Shown here piece by piece: positions 31,457 to 39,085 of a DNA stretch of 64,000 nt. The position numbers and the translations under genes are program-made. This DNA comes from SKLM01 sp964575455. GTDB lineage: Bacteria; Chloroflexota; Anaerolineae; B4-G1. A model generated the notes under the pieces. That model saw only the letters and a program-made list of their open reading frames with translations, had not been told where the DNA came from and did not search any database. Positions within the stretch are counted from its first letter, which is position 1. Each line of letters begins with the position of its first letter. The DNA lies in contig CAZNRX010000008.1 of NCBI GenBank assembly GCA_964575455.1, positions 23,491-87,490 on the forward strand, given 5' to 3'.

Positions 31457-33391
31457 ATGGTGAGCCCAGCCGAAACAACGTCAACTTGCCGCGTCCGATT
31501 TCTGCCTGCTGACCGCGAGGTCGAGGTATCGACTGGCACGCTTCTGAGTGACGCTGCTCAGGAGATTGGCGTCGACATCAACATGCCTTGCGGGGGTCAG
31601 GGGCGCTGTGGCCGTTGCGCTGTCATCGTGGAGGAGGGACCGATCCGCCGTCACTCCACGGAACGACTCTCGCCCGATGACGTGGCGTCCAGCTATGCGC
31701 TTGCCTGTCAGACCGCGGTTGAGGGAGACGTTGTCGTCACCGTGCCGCCGCAGGAGAAGATCGAGCGGCGGCTGGATACCAGCAAGCGGGCCGCCAAGGT
31801 CGAGTTGCCCTTTCCCTACAGCGTCCACGACCAGCCGCTGCGCAAGTACGTCGTGACCCTGGATCCACCCAGTCTCCAGGATCAGACCGACGATTGGTCC
31901 CGCCTAGAGCACGAGCTGTCTCGGCGCTATGATCTAGAGGATGTGAGCGTCTCCTTGCCGGTCTTGCGCGAGCTGGGAACGGCCCTCCGAGAGGGCGATT
32001 GGACCGTCACGGTGGTCGTTGAGCTAAGCAACTGGTGGCGACCAGAGGGACCGCCTCGTCTGATTGACGTGCTGCCGGGCGAGCGTCTGGAGAGCCTCTG
32101 GGCCGTGGCAATGGACATCGGCACCACCAGCAACGTCGTCTGGCTCGTCGACTTGATCAGTGGCGAAGTGATGAGCCAGCAGGCGGACTATAACGGTCAG
32201 ATCGCCCGCGGTGAGGATGTCATCTCGCGCATCATCTACGCCTCCAAGAACGAGAACGGCGTTGAGGAACTCCAGCGTCTGGTCGTGGAGACCTTCAATG
32301 GCCTGCTGAAGCAGGCGGCGCAGGAGCGCGGCATCAGCACCGACGAGATCTACAAGGCCGTGGTGGCCGGCAACAGCACCATGATTCATCTCTTCGCTGG
32401 TGTCCCACCGGAGACCATTCGTCTCATGCCCTTCATCACCGTGGTCAATCAGCTTCCTGCCTTCCAGGCTCGCGAGGTTGGCCTGGGGATCAACCCAGCG
32501 GCGACCATCGATTGTCTACCCGGCATCGCTTCCTACGTCGGCGCGGATATCACGTCGGGCGTGATCAGCTCCGGGATGTGCGAGGAGGACGAGAAGCTGA
32601 CCCTGTTCGTCGATGTCGGGACCAACGGCGAGATGGTGCTGGGCGATTGCTCCTGGCTCATCGCTTGCGCCTGCTCGGCTGGGCCTGCCTTCGAAGGGGC
32701 CGGCGTTGTGGACGGTATGCGCGCCACGGCTGGTGCCATCGAGGAAATCTGGGTCGATCGGGAGACGTATGAGACGACCTATCGCGTCATTGGCGACGAG
32801 AGACCGCGCGGGCTCTGCGGTTCGGGCCTCATCTCTCTCATGGCGGAGATGTTCACGTCTGGCGTGATCGACAAGAGCGGCAACGTGAACCTTGAACTGC
32901 CTACAGATCGCGTGCGAGAGGGCGAACACGGTTCTGAATACGTGGTCGTCTGGGGCGACCAGACCGAATCCGGTCAGGATATCGTCATTACGAACGTGGA
33001 TCTCGATAACCTCATGCGCGCCAAAGCTGCCATCTACGCCGGCTTCTCTATCTTGGCTCGCAGCGTTGGCCTGACCTTGGACGTGGTGGAGCGCGTGCTG
33101 ATCGGCGGCGCCTTCGGCCAGTACATCAACGTGGAGAACGCCATCCAGATCGGCATGCTGCCTGATATGCCCTATGACAGCTTCCACTTCCTTGGCAACA
33201 CCTCGGTGCGGGGTGCCTATATGGCCCTCATTTCCGAGGAGATGCGTGACCGCGTGGCGGAGGTGGGCCACATGATGACCTATCTTGAGCTCTCAGCCGA
33301 TAACACGTTCTTCGACGAGTTCAACGCTGCCCTCTTCCTGCCTCACACAGACGCGGACAAGTTCCCGTCGGTGACCGGCGTGATGGGGTGA
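31457..33391 (+). CDS. acsV: Reductive activator of the corrinoid iron-sulfur protein (AcsV/RACo-like)
   Basis: A 644-residue protein with an N-terminal 2Fe-2S ferredoxin domain (MPCGGQGRCGRCAVIVEEGP, then ALACQTAV), a linker, and a C-terminal ASKHA-type ATPase domain (AMDIGTTSNVVWLVDLISGE, GNSTMIHLFAGVPPE, LFVDVGTNGEMVLGD and GGAFGQYINVENAIQIGMLP). The family uses ATP to push electrons onto the inactive Co(II) form of the corrinoid protein, returning it to Co(I). It acts in the cytoplasm on AcsC/AcsD. It lies between acsC and a CooC-type ATPase within the same transcriptional direction. The start ATG at 31457 has only a weak ribosome site (TTGAGGTTC); repeats fill the upstream gap. Confidence 0.93.
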   Translation: MVSPAETTSTCRVRFLPADREVEVSTGTLLSDAAQEIGVDINMPCGGQGRCGRCAVIVEEGPIRRHSTERLSPDDVASSYALACQTAVEGDVVVTVPPQEKIERRLDTSKRAAKVELPFPYSVHDQPLRKYVVTLDPPSLQDQTDDWSRLEHELSRRYDLEDVSVSLPVLRELGTALREGDWTVTVVVELSNWWRPEGPPRLIDVLPGERLESLWAVAMDIGTTSNVVWLVDLISGEVMSQQADYNGQIARGEDVISRIIYASKNENGVEELQRLVVETFNGLLKQAAQERGISTDEIYKAVVAGNSTMIHLFAGVPPETIRLMPFITVVNQLPAFQAREVGLGINPAATIDCLPGIASYVGADITSGVISSGMCEEDEKLTLFVDVGTNGEMVLGDCSWLIACACSAGPAFEGAGVVDGMRATAGAIEEIWVDRETYETTYRVIGDERPRGLCGSGLISLMAEMFTSGVIDKSGNVNLELPTDRVREGEHGSEYVVVWGDQTESGQDIVITNVDLDNLMRAKAAIYAGFSILARSVGLTLDVVERVLIGGAFGQYINVENAIQIGMLPDMPYDSFHFLGNTSVRGAYMALISEEMRDRVAEVGHMMTYLELSADNTFFDEFNAALFLPHTDADKFPSVTGVMG

Positions 33392-33396
33392 CGTGC

Positions 33397-33477
33397 AGTG
33401 CCTGGCACTTGGCCGCATCGCACGACACAGTGCCTGGCACCTGGCGAAGCTGCAGTTTGGGTGCCTGGCACTTGGCC
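33397..33477 (+). repeat. Three GTGCCTGGCAC-type palindromic repeats
   Basis: GTGCCTGGCAC occurs at 33398, 33430 and 33461, each followed by TTGG or CTGG. The same word recurs at 54237, and a close variant (GTGCCTGGCAA) at 54261. It sits between acsV and the CooC-type gene, adding no terminator feature. Confidence 0.65.
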
Positions 33478-33499
33478 CGGAGGATGATGAGTAGACACT

Positions 33500-34309
33500 A
33501 TGACAACGACTATCGCGTTAGCTGGTAAGGGCGGCACGGGCAAGACCACGGTCTCGGCGCTTCTCATTCGCTACCTGGTGGAGGAGCGGTCTGGGGCTAT
33601 CCTTGCCATCGATGCAGACCCGGCCAGCAACCTCAATTTCGTCCTCGGGATGGAGCTCTATCAGACCATTGGCGAGATCCGTGAGGACATGCTCGATCAG
33701 GTCCAGAGCAGCGGTGCATTGGCTGGCTCGATGCCGGGTGGCATGAGCAAACAGGAGTACCTGGACTACCATGTCCAGATGTCGCTGGTGGAGGGTGAGC
33801 GGGTCGATCTGCTGGCTATGGGACGTCCTGAAGGGCCTGGCTGCTATTGCGCTGCCAACCAGATGCTCCGGGTGATCCTCGACCGACTGGAGAAGCAGTA
33901 CGACTATGTCGTGATCGACAATGAGGCTGGGATGGAGCACCTCAGCCGGCGCACAACGCGAGATGTCGACGTGCTCTTGCTCGTCACTGATCCTACCCAG
34001 CGCGGTCTGATCACGGCGAAACGGATGCAGGATATGGTACCCGAGCTTGAGATCGGCGTGGGCCACGTCTATTTGATCGTCAATCGACTGCGCGGTGGGA
34101 GGAGCGAGGACGATGGTACAATGCCGAGACCCTTGGCTGAGGCCATTGACGAGGCCGACCTCGATTTGATAGGCACCCTGCCTGAGGAGTCATCTATGGC
34201 GGAGTTCGAGTTCACAGGACGACCGCTCGTGGAGCTCCCCGCAGACACCGGCCTCTATCAGGCGGTGCGGGAGATCGCCGACGACATCCTGCCAAACGGA
34301 AGGCGCTAG
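33500..34309 (+). CDS. cooC: CooC/AcsF-type nickel-insertion ATPase (first copy)
   Basis: A 269-residue MinD/SIMIBI-class ATPase that matures the nickel site of CO dehydrogenase or acetyl-CoA synthase. The deviant Walker A reads AGKGGTGKTTVSALL, the switch region LAIDADPASNLNF, and the CooC metal motif Cys-x-Cys is present in GPGCYCAANQML. VVIDNEAGMEHLSRRTTRDV is the family Walker B region. The gene lies between acsV and acsE. The second copy at 57769 differs considerably, so one may serve AcsA and the other the AcsB A-cluster; which does which cannot be decided from sequence. The ATG 33500 has GGAGGATGATGAG upstream. Confidence 0.92.
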   Translation: MTTTIALAGKGGTGKTTVSALLIRYLVEERSGAILAIDADPASNLNFVLGMELYQTIGEIREDMLDQVQSSGALAGSMPGGMSKQEYLDYHVQMSLVEGERVDLLAMGRPEGPGCYCAANQMLRVILDRLEKQYDYVVIDNEAGMEHLSRRTTRDVDVLLLVTDPTQRGLITAKRMQDMVPELEIGVGHVYLIVNRLRGGRSEDDGTMPRPLAEAIDEADLDLIGTLPEESSMAEFEFTGRPLVELPADTGLYQAVREIADDILPNGRR

Positions 34310-34321
34310 GACCGGGTGTTT

Positions 34322-34348
34322 TCGTTCCAACGTTCCAACGTTCAAATG
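34322..34348 (+). repeat. AACGTTC-family repeat upstream of acsE
   Basis: CGTTCCAACGTTCCAACGTT followed by CAAATG, three tandem near-copies of an 8-9 base word, 24 bases before the acsE start. Confidence 0.6.
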
Positions 34349-34371
34349 TGCCAACAATAGGAGGACTAAAG

Positions 34372-35295
34372 ATGTACATCATTGGAGAGAATATCCACGT
34401 TGTCTCCCCTAAGGTAGCGCGAGCTATTGAGGAGCGAGATGCTAAGTTCTTCCAGGACATGGCGGTGCGCCAGGTGGATGCTGGCGCCAGCGCCGTCGAC
34501 CTGAACATCGGCCCTCAGAAGAGAGAGGGTGAGGAGATCCTGCCTTGGCTGGTCGAGGCCGTCGAGGAGGTCGTCGATGTGCCCTTGGTCTTTGACACCA
34601 CCAACCTGGATGCCATCAAGGCGGCCTGCCAGGTCGTCTCCAAGGCTCAGCCCATCATCAACTCAGTCTCCGCCAAGGAGGAGTCGCTGGAGAGTGTCCC
34701 CCTGGTGGCCGCGGAGTACAACACGCGCCTCATTGGGCTGACGATGGAATCGGGCATGATCCCTGTCAGCGCCGAGGAGCGCGTCACCATCGCTATCGAG
34801 AACCTGATACCCCGCATGCTGGAAATCGGCTTCCCGATGGAGGACTTCATCATTGATCCACTCGTCCTCACCGTCTCTGGTTGCCAGGAGTATTGCCCGC
34901 CGTTCCTTGATGCCGTCCGGATGCTCAAGGTAGCCTGGGATCCAGCGCCAAAGACGAACGCCGGGCTGTCCAACGTCTCTAACGCCGTGCCGAACGAGAT
35001 GCGCCCCTTGCTCAATCGAGTCTATCAGGTCATGATCATGGGAGCTGGCATCGATATGATCATCGCTGACCCCTTCGATGAGGACTTGATGGAGTTCATC
35101 CGCATCGTCGAGGAGCGGGACGACTCCACACCGTTGGGCCAGTCGCTCGTCAAGCTTCACGATCGCATCGCCGCGATGGAGGATCCCCAGCCGGCGGACT
35201 TCGACATGGACGATCCACAGCAGGAGGCGATCTGGAAGACGGTGCAGGTGCTACAGAACGACATCATTTACACCGACTCCTATCTGCGTGTGTAG
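34372..35295 (+). CDS. acsE: Methyl-THF:corrinoid iron-sulfur protein methyltransferase (AcsE)
   Basis: A 307-residue TIM-barrel enzyme of the pterin-binding family that passes the methyl group of 5-methyl-THF to the corrinoid protein. ATG 34372 (MYIIGENIHVVSPKVARAIE) follows AGGAGGACTAAAG; the longer frame has no ribosome site. Visible motifs are GASAVDLNIGPQKREGEE, the aspartates in VFDTTNLDAIKAA, NSVSAKEESLE and DFIIDPLVLTVSGCQEY, followed by KTNAGLSNVSNAVP. It is about 40 residues longer than Moorella AcsE, the excess being an acidic C-terminal tail (MEDPQPADFDMDDPQQEAIW). It sits between the CooC-type gene and folD paralogue 3. Confidence 0.94.
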   Translation: MYIIGENIHVVSPKVARAIEERDAKFFQDMAVRQVDAGASAVDLNIGPQKREGEEILPWLVEAVEEVVDVPLVFDTTNLDAIKAACQVVSKAQPIINSVSAKEESLESVPLVAAEYNTRLIGLTMESGMIPVSAEERVTIAIENLIPRMLEIGFPMEDFIIDPLVLTVSGCQEYCPPFLDAVRMLKVAWDPAPKTNAGLSNVSNAVPNEMRPLLNRVYQVMIMGAGIDMIIADPFDEDLMEFIRIVEERDDSTPLGQSLVKLHDRIAAMEDPQPADFDMDDPQQEAIWKTVQVLQNDIIYTDSYLRV

Positions 35296-35324
35296 GTTGG
35301 TTACGCTTTACGTTTTACGCCGGT

Positions 35325-35354
35325 CGTTGTAGTAGAGACTTCATTCCTTAGGAG
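35325..35354 (+). repeat. GTTGTAGnnnnGACTTCA-type repeat upstream of folD paralogue 3
   Basis: GTTGTAGTAGAGACTTCATT with CCTTAGGAG, a degenerate member of the family seen at 31388 and 36293; the last bases supply the Shine-Dalgarno. A TTACGCTTTACGTTTTACG word lies just before it. Confidence 0.5.
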
Positions 35355-35359
35355 AACAT

Positions 35360-36232
35360 ATGACAGCAAAGCTATTGGACGGAAGGGCCACGTCGTCTAC
35401 CATTCGCCAGGAGGTCAAGGCCGAGGTGGAGCAGCTTCAGGCCGAGCATGACGTCGTCCCTGGCTTGGCCACCGTTTTGGTGGGGGAGAATCCGGCCTCG
35501 CAGACCTACGTTAGCCTGAAGGAGAAGCAGTGTGAGCAGGCTGGCATGCGCGCTTTCGGTCACCATCTCCCTGGTGACATCAGTCAGGACGACCTGCTGG
35601 CGGAGATTGCGGCTCTGAATGCCGATCCTGAGGTGCACGGTATTCTGGTGCAGCTTCCTCTTCCTGATCACTTGGATGAGGATGAGACCTTGTCTGCCAT
35701 CGCGCTAGAGAAGGACGTGGATGGCTTTCATCCGGTCAATATCGCTCGACTGACCTTGCAGGGCACGGAGCCCACCTTTGCGCCCTGCATGCCTCTAGGC
35801 TGCATCGAGTTACTCGATCGTTACAGTGTGGACATCAAGGGCGAGGAGGCCGTCGTGCTTGGCCCCAGCAACATCGTTGGTCTGCCCACTGCTCTGCTGC
35901 TCCTCCACCGCGGTGCCACACTGAGTGTGTGCCATCCGCATACTGAGGACCTGCCTGTCGTTAGCAGGCGCGCCGACATCCTCGTCGCCGCTATTGACGA
36001 GCCGGGGATGGTGAAGGGCGATTGGGTCAAGCCAGGAGCGGCTGTCATCGACGTCGGGTGGAGTCGCGTGAAGGATGAGGATGGAGAGGGCTATCGCGTC
36101 GTGGGCAACGTCGATTTCGACGAGGTGGAGCAGGTTGCGGGCTACATCACGCCGGTGCCTGGCGGTACCGGTCCCATGACTATCGCCATGCTGCTCCAGA
36201 ACACGCTGCTGTCGGCCAAGCGTGCTGCCTGA
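35360..36232 (+). CDS. folD: Bifunctional methylene-THF dehydrogenase/methenyl-THF cyclohydrolase (canonical FolD, paralogue 3)
   Basis: A 290-residue FolD of standard length. The catalytic segment is NPASQTYVSLKEKQC, keeping both Tyr and the cyclohydrolase Lys, unlike the two other paralogues in this window. Gln in GILVQLPLPDHL, Asp in EKDVDGFHPVNIARL, the nucleotide site VLGPSNIVGLPTALLLL and the end motif TPVPGGTGPMTIAMLLQNTL are all present. It should catalyse both steps between 10-formyl-THF and methylene-THF in the methyl branch of the Wood-Ljungdahl pathway. AGGAG precedes ATG 35360. It ends the Wood-Ljungdahl core and is followed by the first Hdr-type set. Confidence 0.95.
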   Translation: MTAKLLDGRATSSTIRQEVKAEVEQLQAEHDVVPGLATVLVGENPASQTYVSLKEKQCEQAGMRAFGHHLPGDISQDDLLAEIAALNADPEVHGILVQLPLPDHLDEDETLSAIALEKDVDGFHPVNIARLTLQGTEPTFAPCMPLGCIELLDRYSVDIKGEEAVVLGPSNIVGLPTALLLLHRGATLSVCHPHTEDLPVVSRRADILVAAIDEPGMVKGDWVKPGAAVIDVGWSRVKDEDGEGYRVVGNVDFDEVEQVAGYITPVPGGTGPMTIAMLLQNTLLSAKRAA

Positions 36233-36292
36233 ACGGTACTAACGGGGGATAGAAGGCATCCCATGGCGGTCGTTCGGCAGAGGGTTGGAGAG

Positions 36293-36328
36293 GTTGTTGT
36301 ATAAGGACGTCAGTCCTTGGGAGGACCG
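36293..36328 (+). repeat. GTTGTAnnAGGACGTCAGTCCTT-family repeat providing the hdrC ribosome site
   Basis: GTTGTTGTATAAGGACGTCA followed by GTCCTTGGGAGGACCG. The inverted repeat AGGAC/GTCCT and the Shine-Dalgarno GGGAGGA are both within the repeat, so the repeat supplies the translation signal of the TTG-started gene. Confidence 0.6.
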
Positions 36329-36733
36329 TTGAGAACCGAGATATCCGTTGAGAAAGTACGGGGGCGTTTCGTGCAACAGGTGGAGGAGATCAGCGGTCAG
36401 GATCTCCTGGCGTGTAACCAATGCGGTAAGTGCAGCGCGGGCTGCCCCATCGTGGCCGAGATGGATATCCTGCCCAGCCAGGTCATCCGCATGGCACAGC
36501 TCGGGATGGAGGAGGTGTTGGAGACCAACACCATCTGGATCTGTGCTTCCTGCCTGACCTGTGTGGCGCGCTGTCCCAAGGGCGTCGATCTGCCTCGACT
36601 GATGGAAGCCCTGCGCCAGGTCTCCTTGCGCAAAGGGGTGGCTAAGCTGGAATTGAATGACCTCCCGGAGGACCTTCTGCAGGAGCTGCCACAGCTGGCC
36701 GTTATAGGTGGGTGTCGAAAGTATATGAGGTAG
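36329..36733 (+). CDS. hdrC: HdrC-like two-4Fe-4S protein (Hdr set 1)
   Basis: A protein of about 134 residues with two ferredoxin clusters, CNQCGKCSAGCP and CASCLTCVARCP, each C-x2-C-x2-C-x3-C-P. It resembles subunit C of heterodisulfide reductase, which passes electrons between the flavin subunit HdrA and the catalytic subunit HdrB. A TTG start at 36329 is chosen because GGGAGGA lies four bases upstream; the frame also contains a TTG at 36317 without a site. The HdrB-like gene follows after 14 bases, and the flavin subunits come next, so this is the first gene of Hdr set 1. Confidence 0.85.
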   Translation: MRTEISVEKVRGRFVQQVEEISGQDLLACNQCGKCSAGCPIVAEMDILPSQVIRMAQLGMEEVLETNTIWICASCLTCVARCPKGVDLPRLMEALRQVSLRKGVAKLELNDLPEDLLQELPQLAVIGGCRKYMR

Positions 36734-36747
36734 GTTGGAGCTAGCTA

Positions 36748-37668
36748 ATGGGCATTCCTTACTTTCCAGGCTGCACGCTCTCCACGAAAGCGAAGAACTA
36801 CGACCGTTCAGGACGAGCGGTGGCGGAAGCGCTTGGGTTGCCCCTGGAGGAGCTCCCGGAGTGGCAATGCTGTGGCGCAACGTTCCCGCTGATGCTGGAT
36901 GATTCGATGGCCCTCATCGCGCCGACCCGGATCCTCTATCAGGCTCAGGAGGCCGGTGAACGCGTCACGACGCTCTGTTCCATCTGCTTCAACGTTCTCC
37001 GTCGTTCTCAGGCGCTCTTGGGGCGTGACGAGGAGATGTTGGATCGCATCAACTGGTTCACCGAGCAGGACTACGAGGGCGACGTGCACGTGGCACATTT
37101 CTTGGAGATCCTTCGTGACGACGTTGGATGGGGCGAGGAACCCGACCCCGCGTCGGGGGCATCAGACACCGAGAACGCGTCTTCGACAGGTGCCAGTCAC
37201 CAGACGGTGGCGGAGCACGTGAAGCGGCCCCTGGCTGGCCTGAAGGTCGCTCCCTATTACGGTTGTCTTCTTCTCCGTCCCTACGAGGAGATAGGCCTTG
37301 ACGATCCGGAGGATCCGCACATCCTGCACGATCTGGTGCGGGCCCTCGGCGCTGAACCGGTCGATTTCCCGTACAACGTTGAGTGCTGTGGTTCCTATCT
37401 GGTGGTCAAAGAGCCGGAGGTCACCCGATCGCTTGCCGAGGACATCATCGCTTCGGCCAGGGAGCACGGTGCCGACCTGATCATCACAGCCTGTCCGTTG
37501 TGTCAGTTCAACCTGGACTATCCTCAGCGCGAGTCCGAGGTCAGACGTGCTGGTGAGAGGGTGCCTGTGCTCTATTTCACGCAGCTTATGGCTGTGGCGT
37601 TTGGCCTGCCGGAGGAGACGTGGGGCTTCGAGGACCATTATGTGGATCCAAGCCCCACCTTCGTGTGA
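36748..37668 (+). CDS. hdrB: HdrB-like protein with two CCG domains (Hdr set 1)
   Basis: A 306-residue cysteine-rich protein of the HdrB type. Two CCG domains are indicated by FPGCTLSTKAKNYD, PEWQCCGATFPL and TLCSICFNVL in the first, and YGCLLLRP, NVECCGSYLVV and TACPLCQFNL in the second. In heterodisulfide reductase these bind noncubane 4Fe-4S clusters that reduce a disulfide; in non-methanogens the acceptor is unknown. A Ser/Ala/Thr-rich insert near residues 132-155 (GASDTENASSTGASHQTVAE) looks like low-complexity sequence added between the two domains. The gene follows the HdrC-like one and precedes the flavin subunit by ten bases. The ATG is preceded by TTGGAGC. Confidence 0.87.
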   Translation: MGIPYFPGCTLSTKAKNYDRSGRAVAEALGLPLEELPEWQCCGATFPLMLDDSMALIAPTRILYQAQEAGERVTTLCSICFNVLRRSQALLGRDEEMLDRINWFTEQDYEGDVHVAHFLEILRDDVGWGEEPDPASGASDTENASSTGASHQTVAEHVKRPLAGLKVAPYYGCLLLRPYEEIGLDDPEDPHILHDLVRALGAEPVDFPYNVECCGSYLVVKEPEVTRSLAEDIIASAREHGADLIITACPLCQFNLDYPQRESEVRRAGERVPVLYFTQLMAVAFGLPEETWGFEDHYVDPSPTFV

Positions 37669-37678
37669 GGAATCACTT

Positions 37679-39085
37679 GTGACATACAGAGCCTTGGTGA
37701 TTGGGGCCGGGATCAGCGGCATGCAGGCTGCGCTGGACATCGCCAATAGCGGATACGAGGTCCTCCTGGTCGAGAAGGAGCCCGCCATTGGCGGTCACAT
37801 GGCTCAGCTCTCAGAGACCTTTCCCACTCTGGATTGCTCGCAGTGCATTCTGACGCCACGCACCGTTGAGGTGGGACAGCATCCCAACATCAAGTTGCTG
37901 ACGCTCAGCGAGGTGGTGGGGGTCGACGCTAAACACGAAGGACAACACGAATGGCACGAAAGGCACGAAGGTGAACACGAAGGGCGCGAATCGCTCACGA
38001 AGTTCCGCGTCCGCATCAAGCGGCATCCGCGCTACGTGCGGGAGGACAAATGCACCGCCTGCGGTGACTGCGCCGACGTCTGTCCTGTCGTGGTGCCAAA
38101 CGAGTTCGATCGGGGGCTTGCTGCTCGTCGTGCCATATATATCCCTTCACCACAGTCGGTGCCCGCGGTCTACCGGCTTGACCCAGACGCTTGTCTGGGT
38201 CTTTTTCCCCTGGCCTGTGGCAAGTGCGCCGAGGCATGTGGTGTCAGTGCCATCGACTACGATATGCAGCCCGAGATCATTGAGGAGGAGGTGGAGGCCA
38301 TCGTCGTGGCCACGGGCTACGAGCTCTATCAGGACGAGGCGGTGGCGGCCTACGAGTATATGTCCCATCCCAACGTCATGGATGGGTTGGAGTTCGAACG
38401 CATCCTCTCCGCCACGGGCCCGACTGGGGGTAAGGTCGTTCGTCCGTCCGACCGTAAAGTCCCCAAGGAGGTGGTCTTCATCCAGTGCGCTGGTTCCCGC
38501 AATCCAGAGCACGGCGTGCCTTACTGCTCCAAGATCTGCTGCATGTACACCGCCAAGCACGCCATCCTCTACAAGCATCGCGTCCCCGATGGGCAGGTCT
38601 ACGTCTTCTATATGGACATCCGGGCTGGCGGCAAGGGGTACGAGGAGTTCGTCAACCGCGCCATGGAGGAGGATGATACCGTCTACATCCGAGGTCGCGT
38701 CTCCAAGGTCTTTCCGACGGACGACAACGTGATGGTGTGGGGGGTGGACACGCTCACCGGCCGTAAGGTAGAGATCACGGCTGATCTCGTCGTCGTGGCG
38801 TCGGCCATCATACCCTCGGCGGGGAGTCGACAGATCGCCCGCATGCTCAATATCGATGTGGATGACTTCGGATTCTACGACGCGGACAACACCGAGATGA
38901 CGCCGGTCGAAAGCGGCGTGCTGGGCGTCTTCTTGGCCGGAACAGGTCTGGGGCCTCAGGATATCCCAGAGACCGTGGCGCAGGCCTCCGGGGCTGCAGC
39001 CAAGGTGCTCTCGATGTTCCAGGCGGCCGAAGTGAGTGAGGAAGCGAGCGAGTCGGAGAAGGTGCCTGTGGCGGAGGTGGCGTGA
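37679..39085 (+). CDS. hdrA: HdrA-like flavoprotein, first half type (Hdr set 1)
   Basis: A 468-residue FAD protein of the HdrA family, starting at GTG 37679 after TGAGGA; the longer frame overlaps hdrB and is not homologous. Motifs include the Rossmann segment VIGAGISGMQAALDIANSGY, FPTLDCSQCILTPR, one ferredoxin cluster CTACGDCADVCP, the cysteine group CAGSRNPEHGVPYCSKICC and the FAD-end LAGTGLGPQDIPETVAQASG. In HdrA this fold hosts the flavin that can split electrons between ferredoxin and a second acceptor. Residues about 85-108 (KHEGQHEWHERHEGEHEGRE) are encoded by an in-frame array of the CACGAAGG repeat. It is translationally coupled to the next HdrA gene by a four-base overlap. Confidence 0.9.
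   Translation: MTYRALVIGAGISGMQAALDIANSGYEVLLVEKEPAIGGHMAQLSETFPTLDCSQCILTPRTVEVGQHPNIKLLTLSEVVGVDAKHEGQHEWHERHEGEHEGRESLTKFRVRIKRHPRYVREDKCTACGDCADVCPVVVPNEFDRGLAARRAIYIPSPQSVPAVYRLDPDACLGLFPLACGKCAEACGVSAIDYDMQPEIIEEEVEAIVVATGYELYQDEAVAAYEYMSHPNVMDGLEFERILSATGPTGGKVVRPSDRKVPKEVVFIQCAGSRNPEHGVPYCSKICCMYTAKHAILYKHRVPDGQVYVFYMDIRAGGKGYEEFVNRAMEEDDTVYIRGRVSKVFPTDDNVMVWGVDTLTGRKVEITADLVVVASAIIPSAGSRQIARMLNIDVDDFGFYDADNTEMTPVESGVLGVFLAGTGLGPQDIPETVAQASGAAAKVLSMFQAAEVSEEASESEKVPVAEVA
37931..38002 (+). repeat. CACGAAGG-family array inside hdrA of set 1
   Basis: About eight imperfect 9-base units in frame, giving a His/Glu/Gly-rich peptide between the FAD segment and the ferredoxin cluster. The paralogous genes at 42969 and 47451 lack it at this position, so it is an insertion. 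Confidence 0.75.

Noticed and set aside
37547..37678. Extended N-terminus of the set 1 HdrA
   Set aside because: It overlaps hdrB in another frame; GTG 37679 with TGAGGA upstream gives the normal HdrA start.
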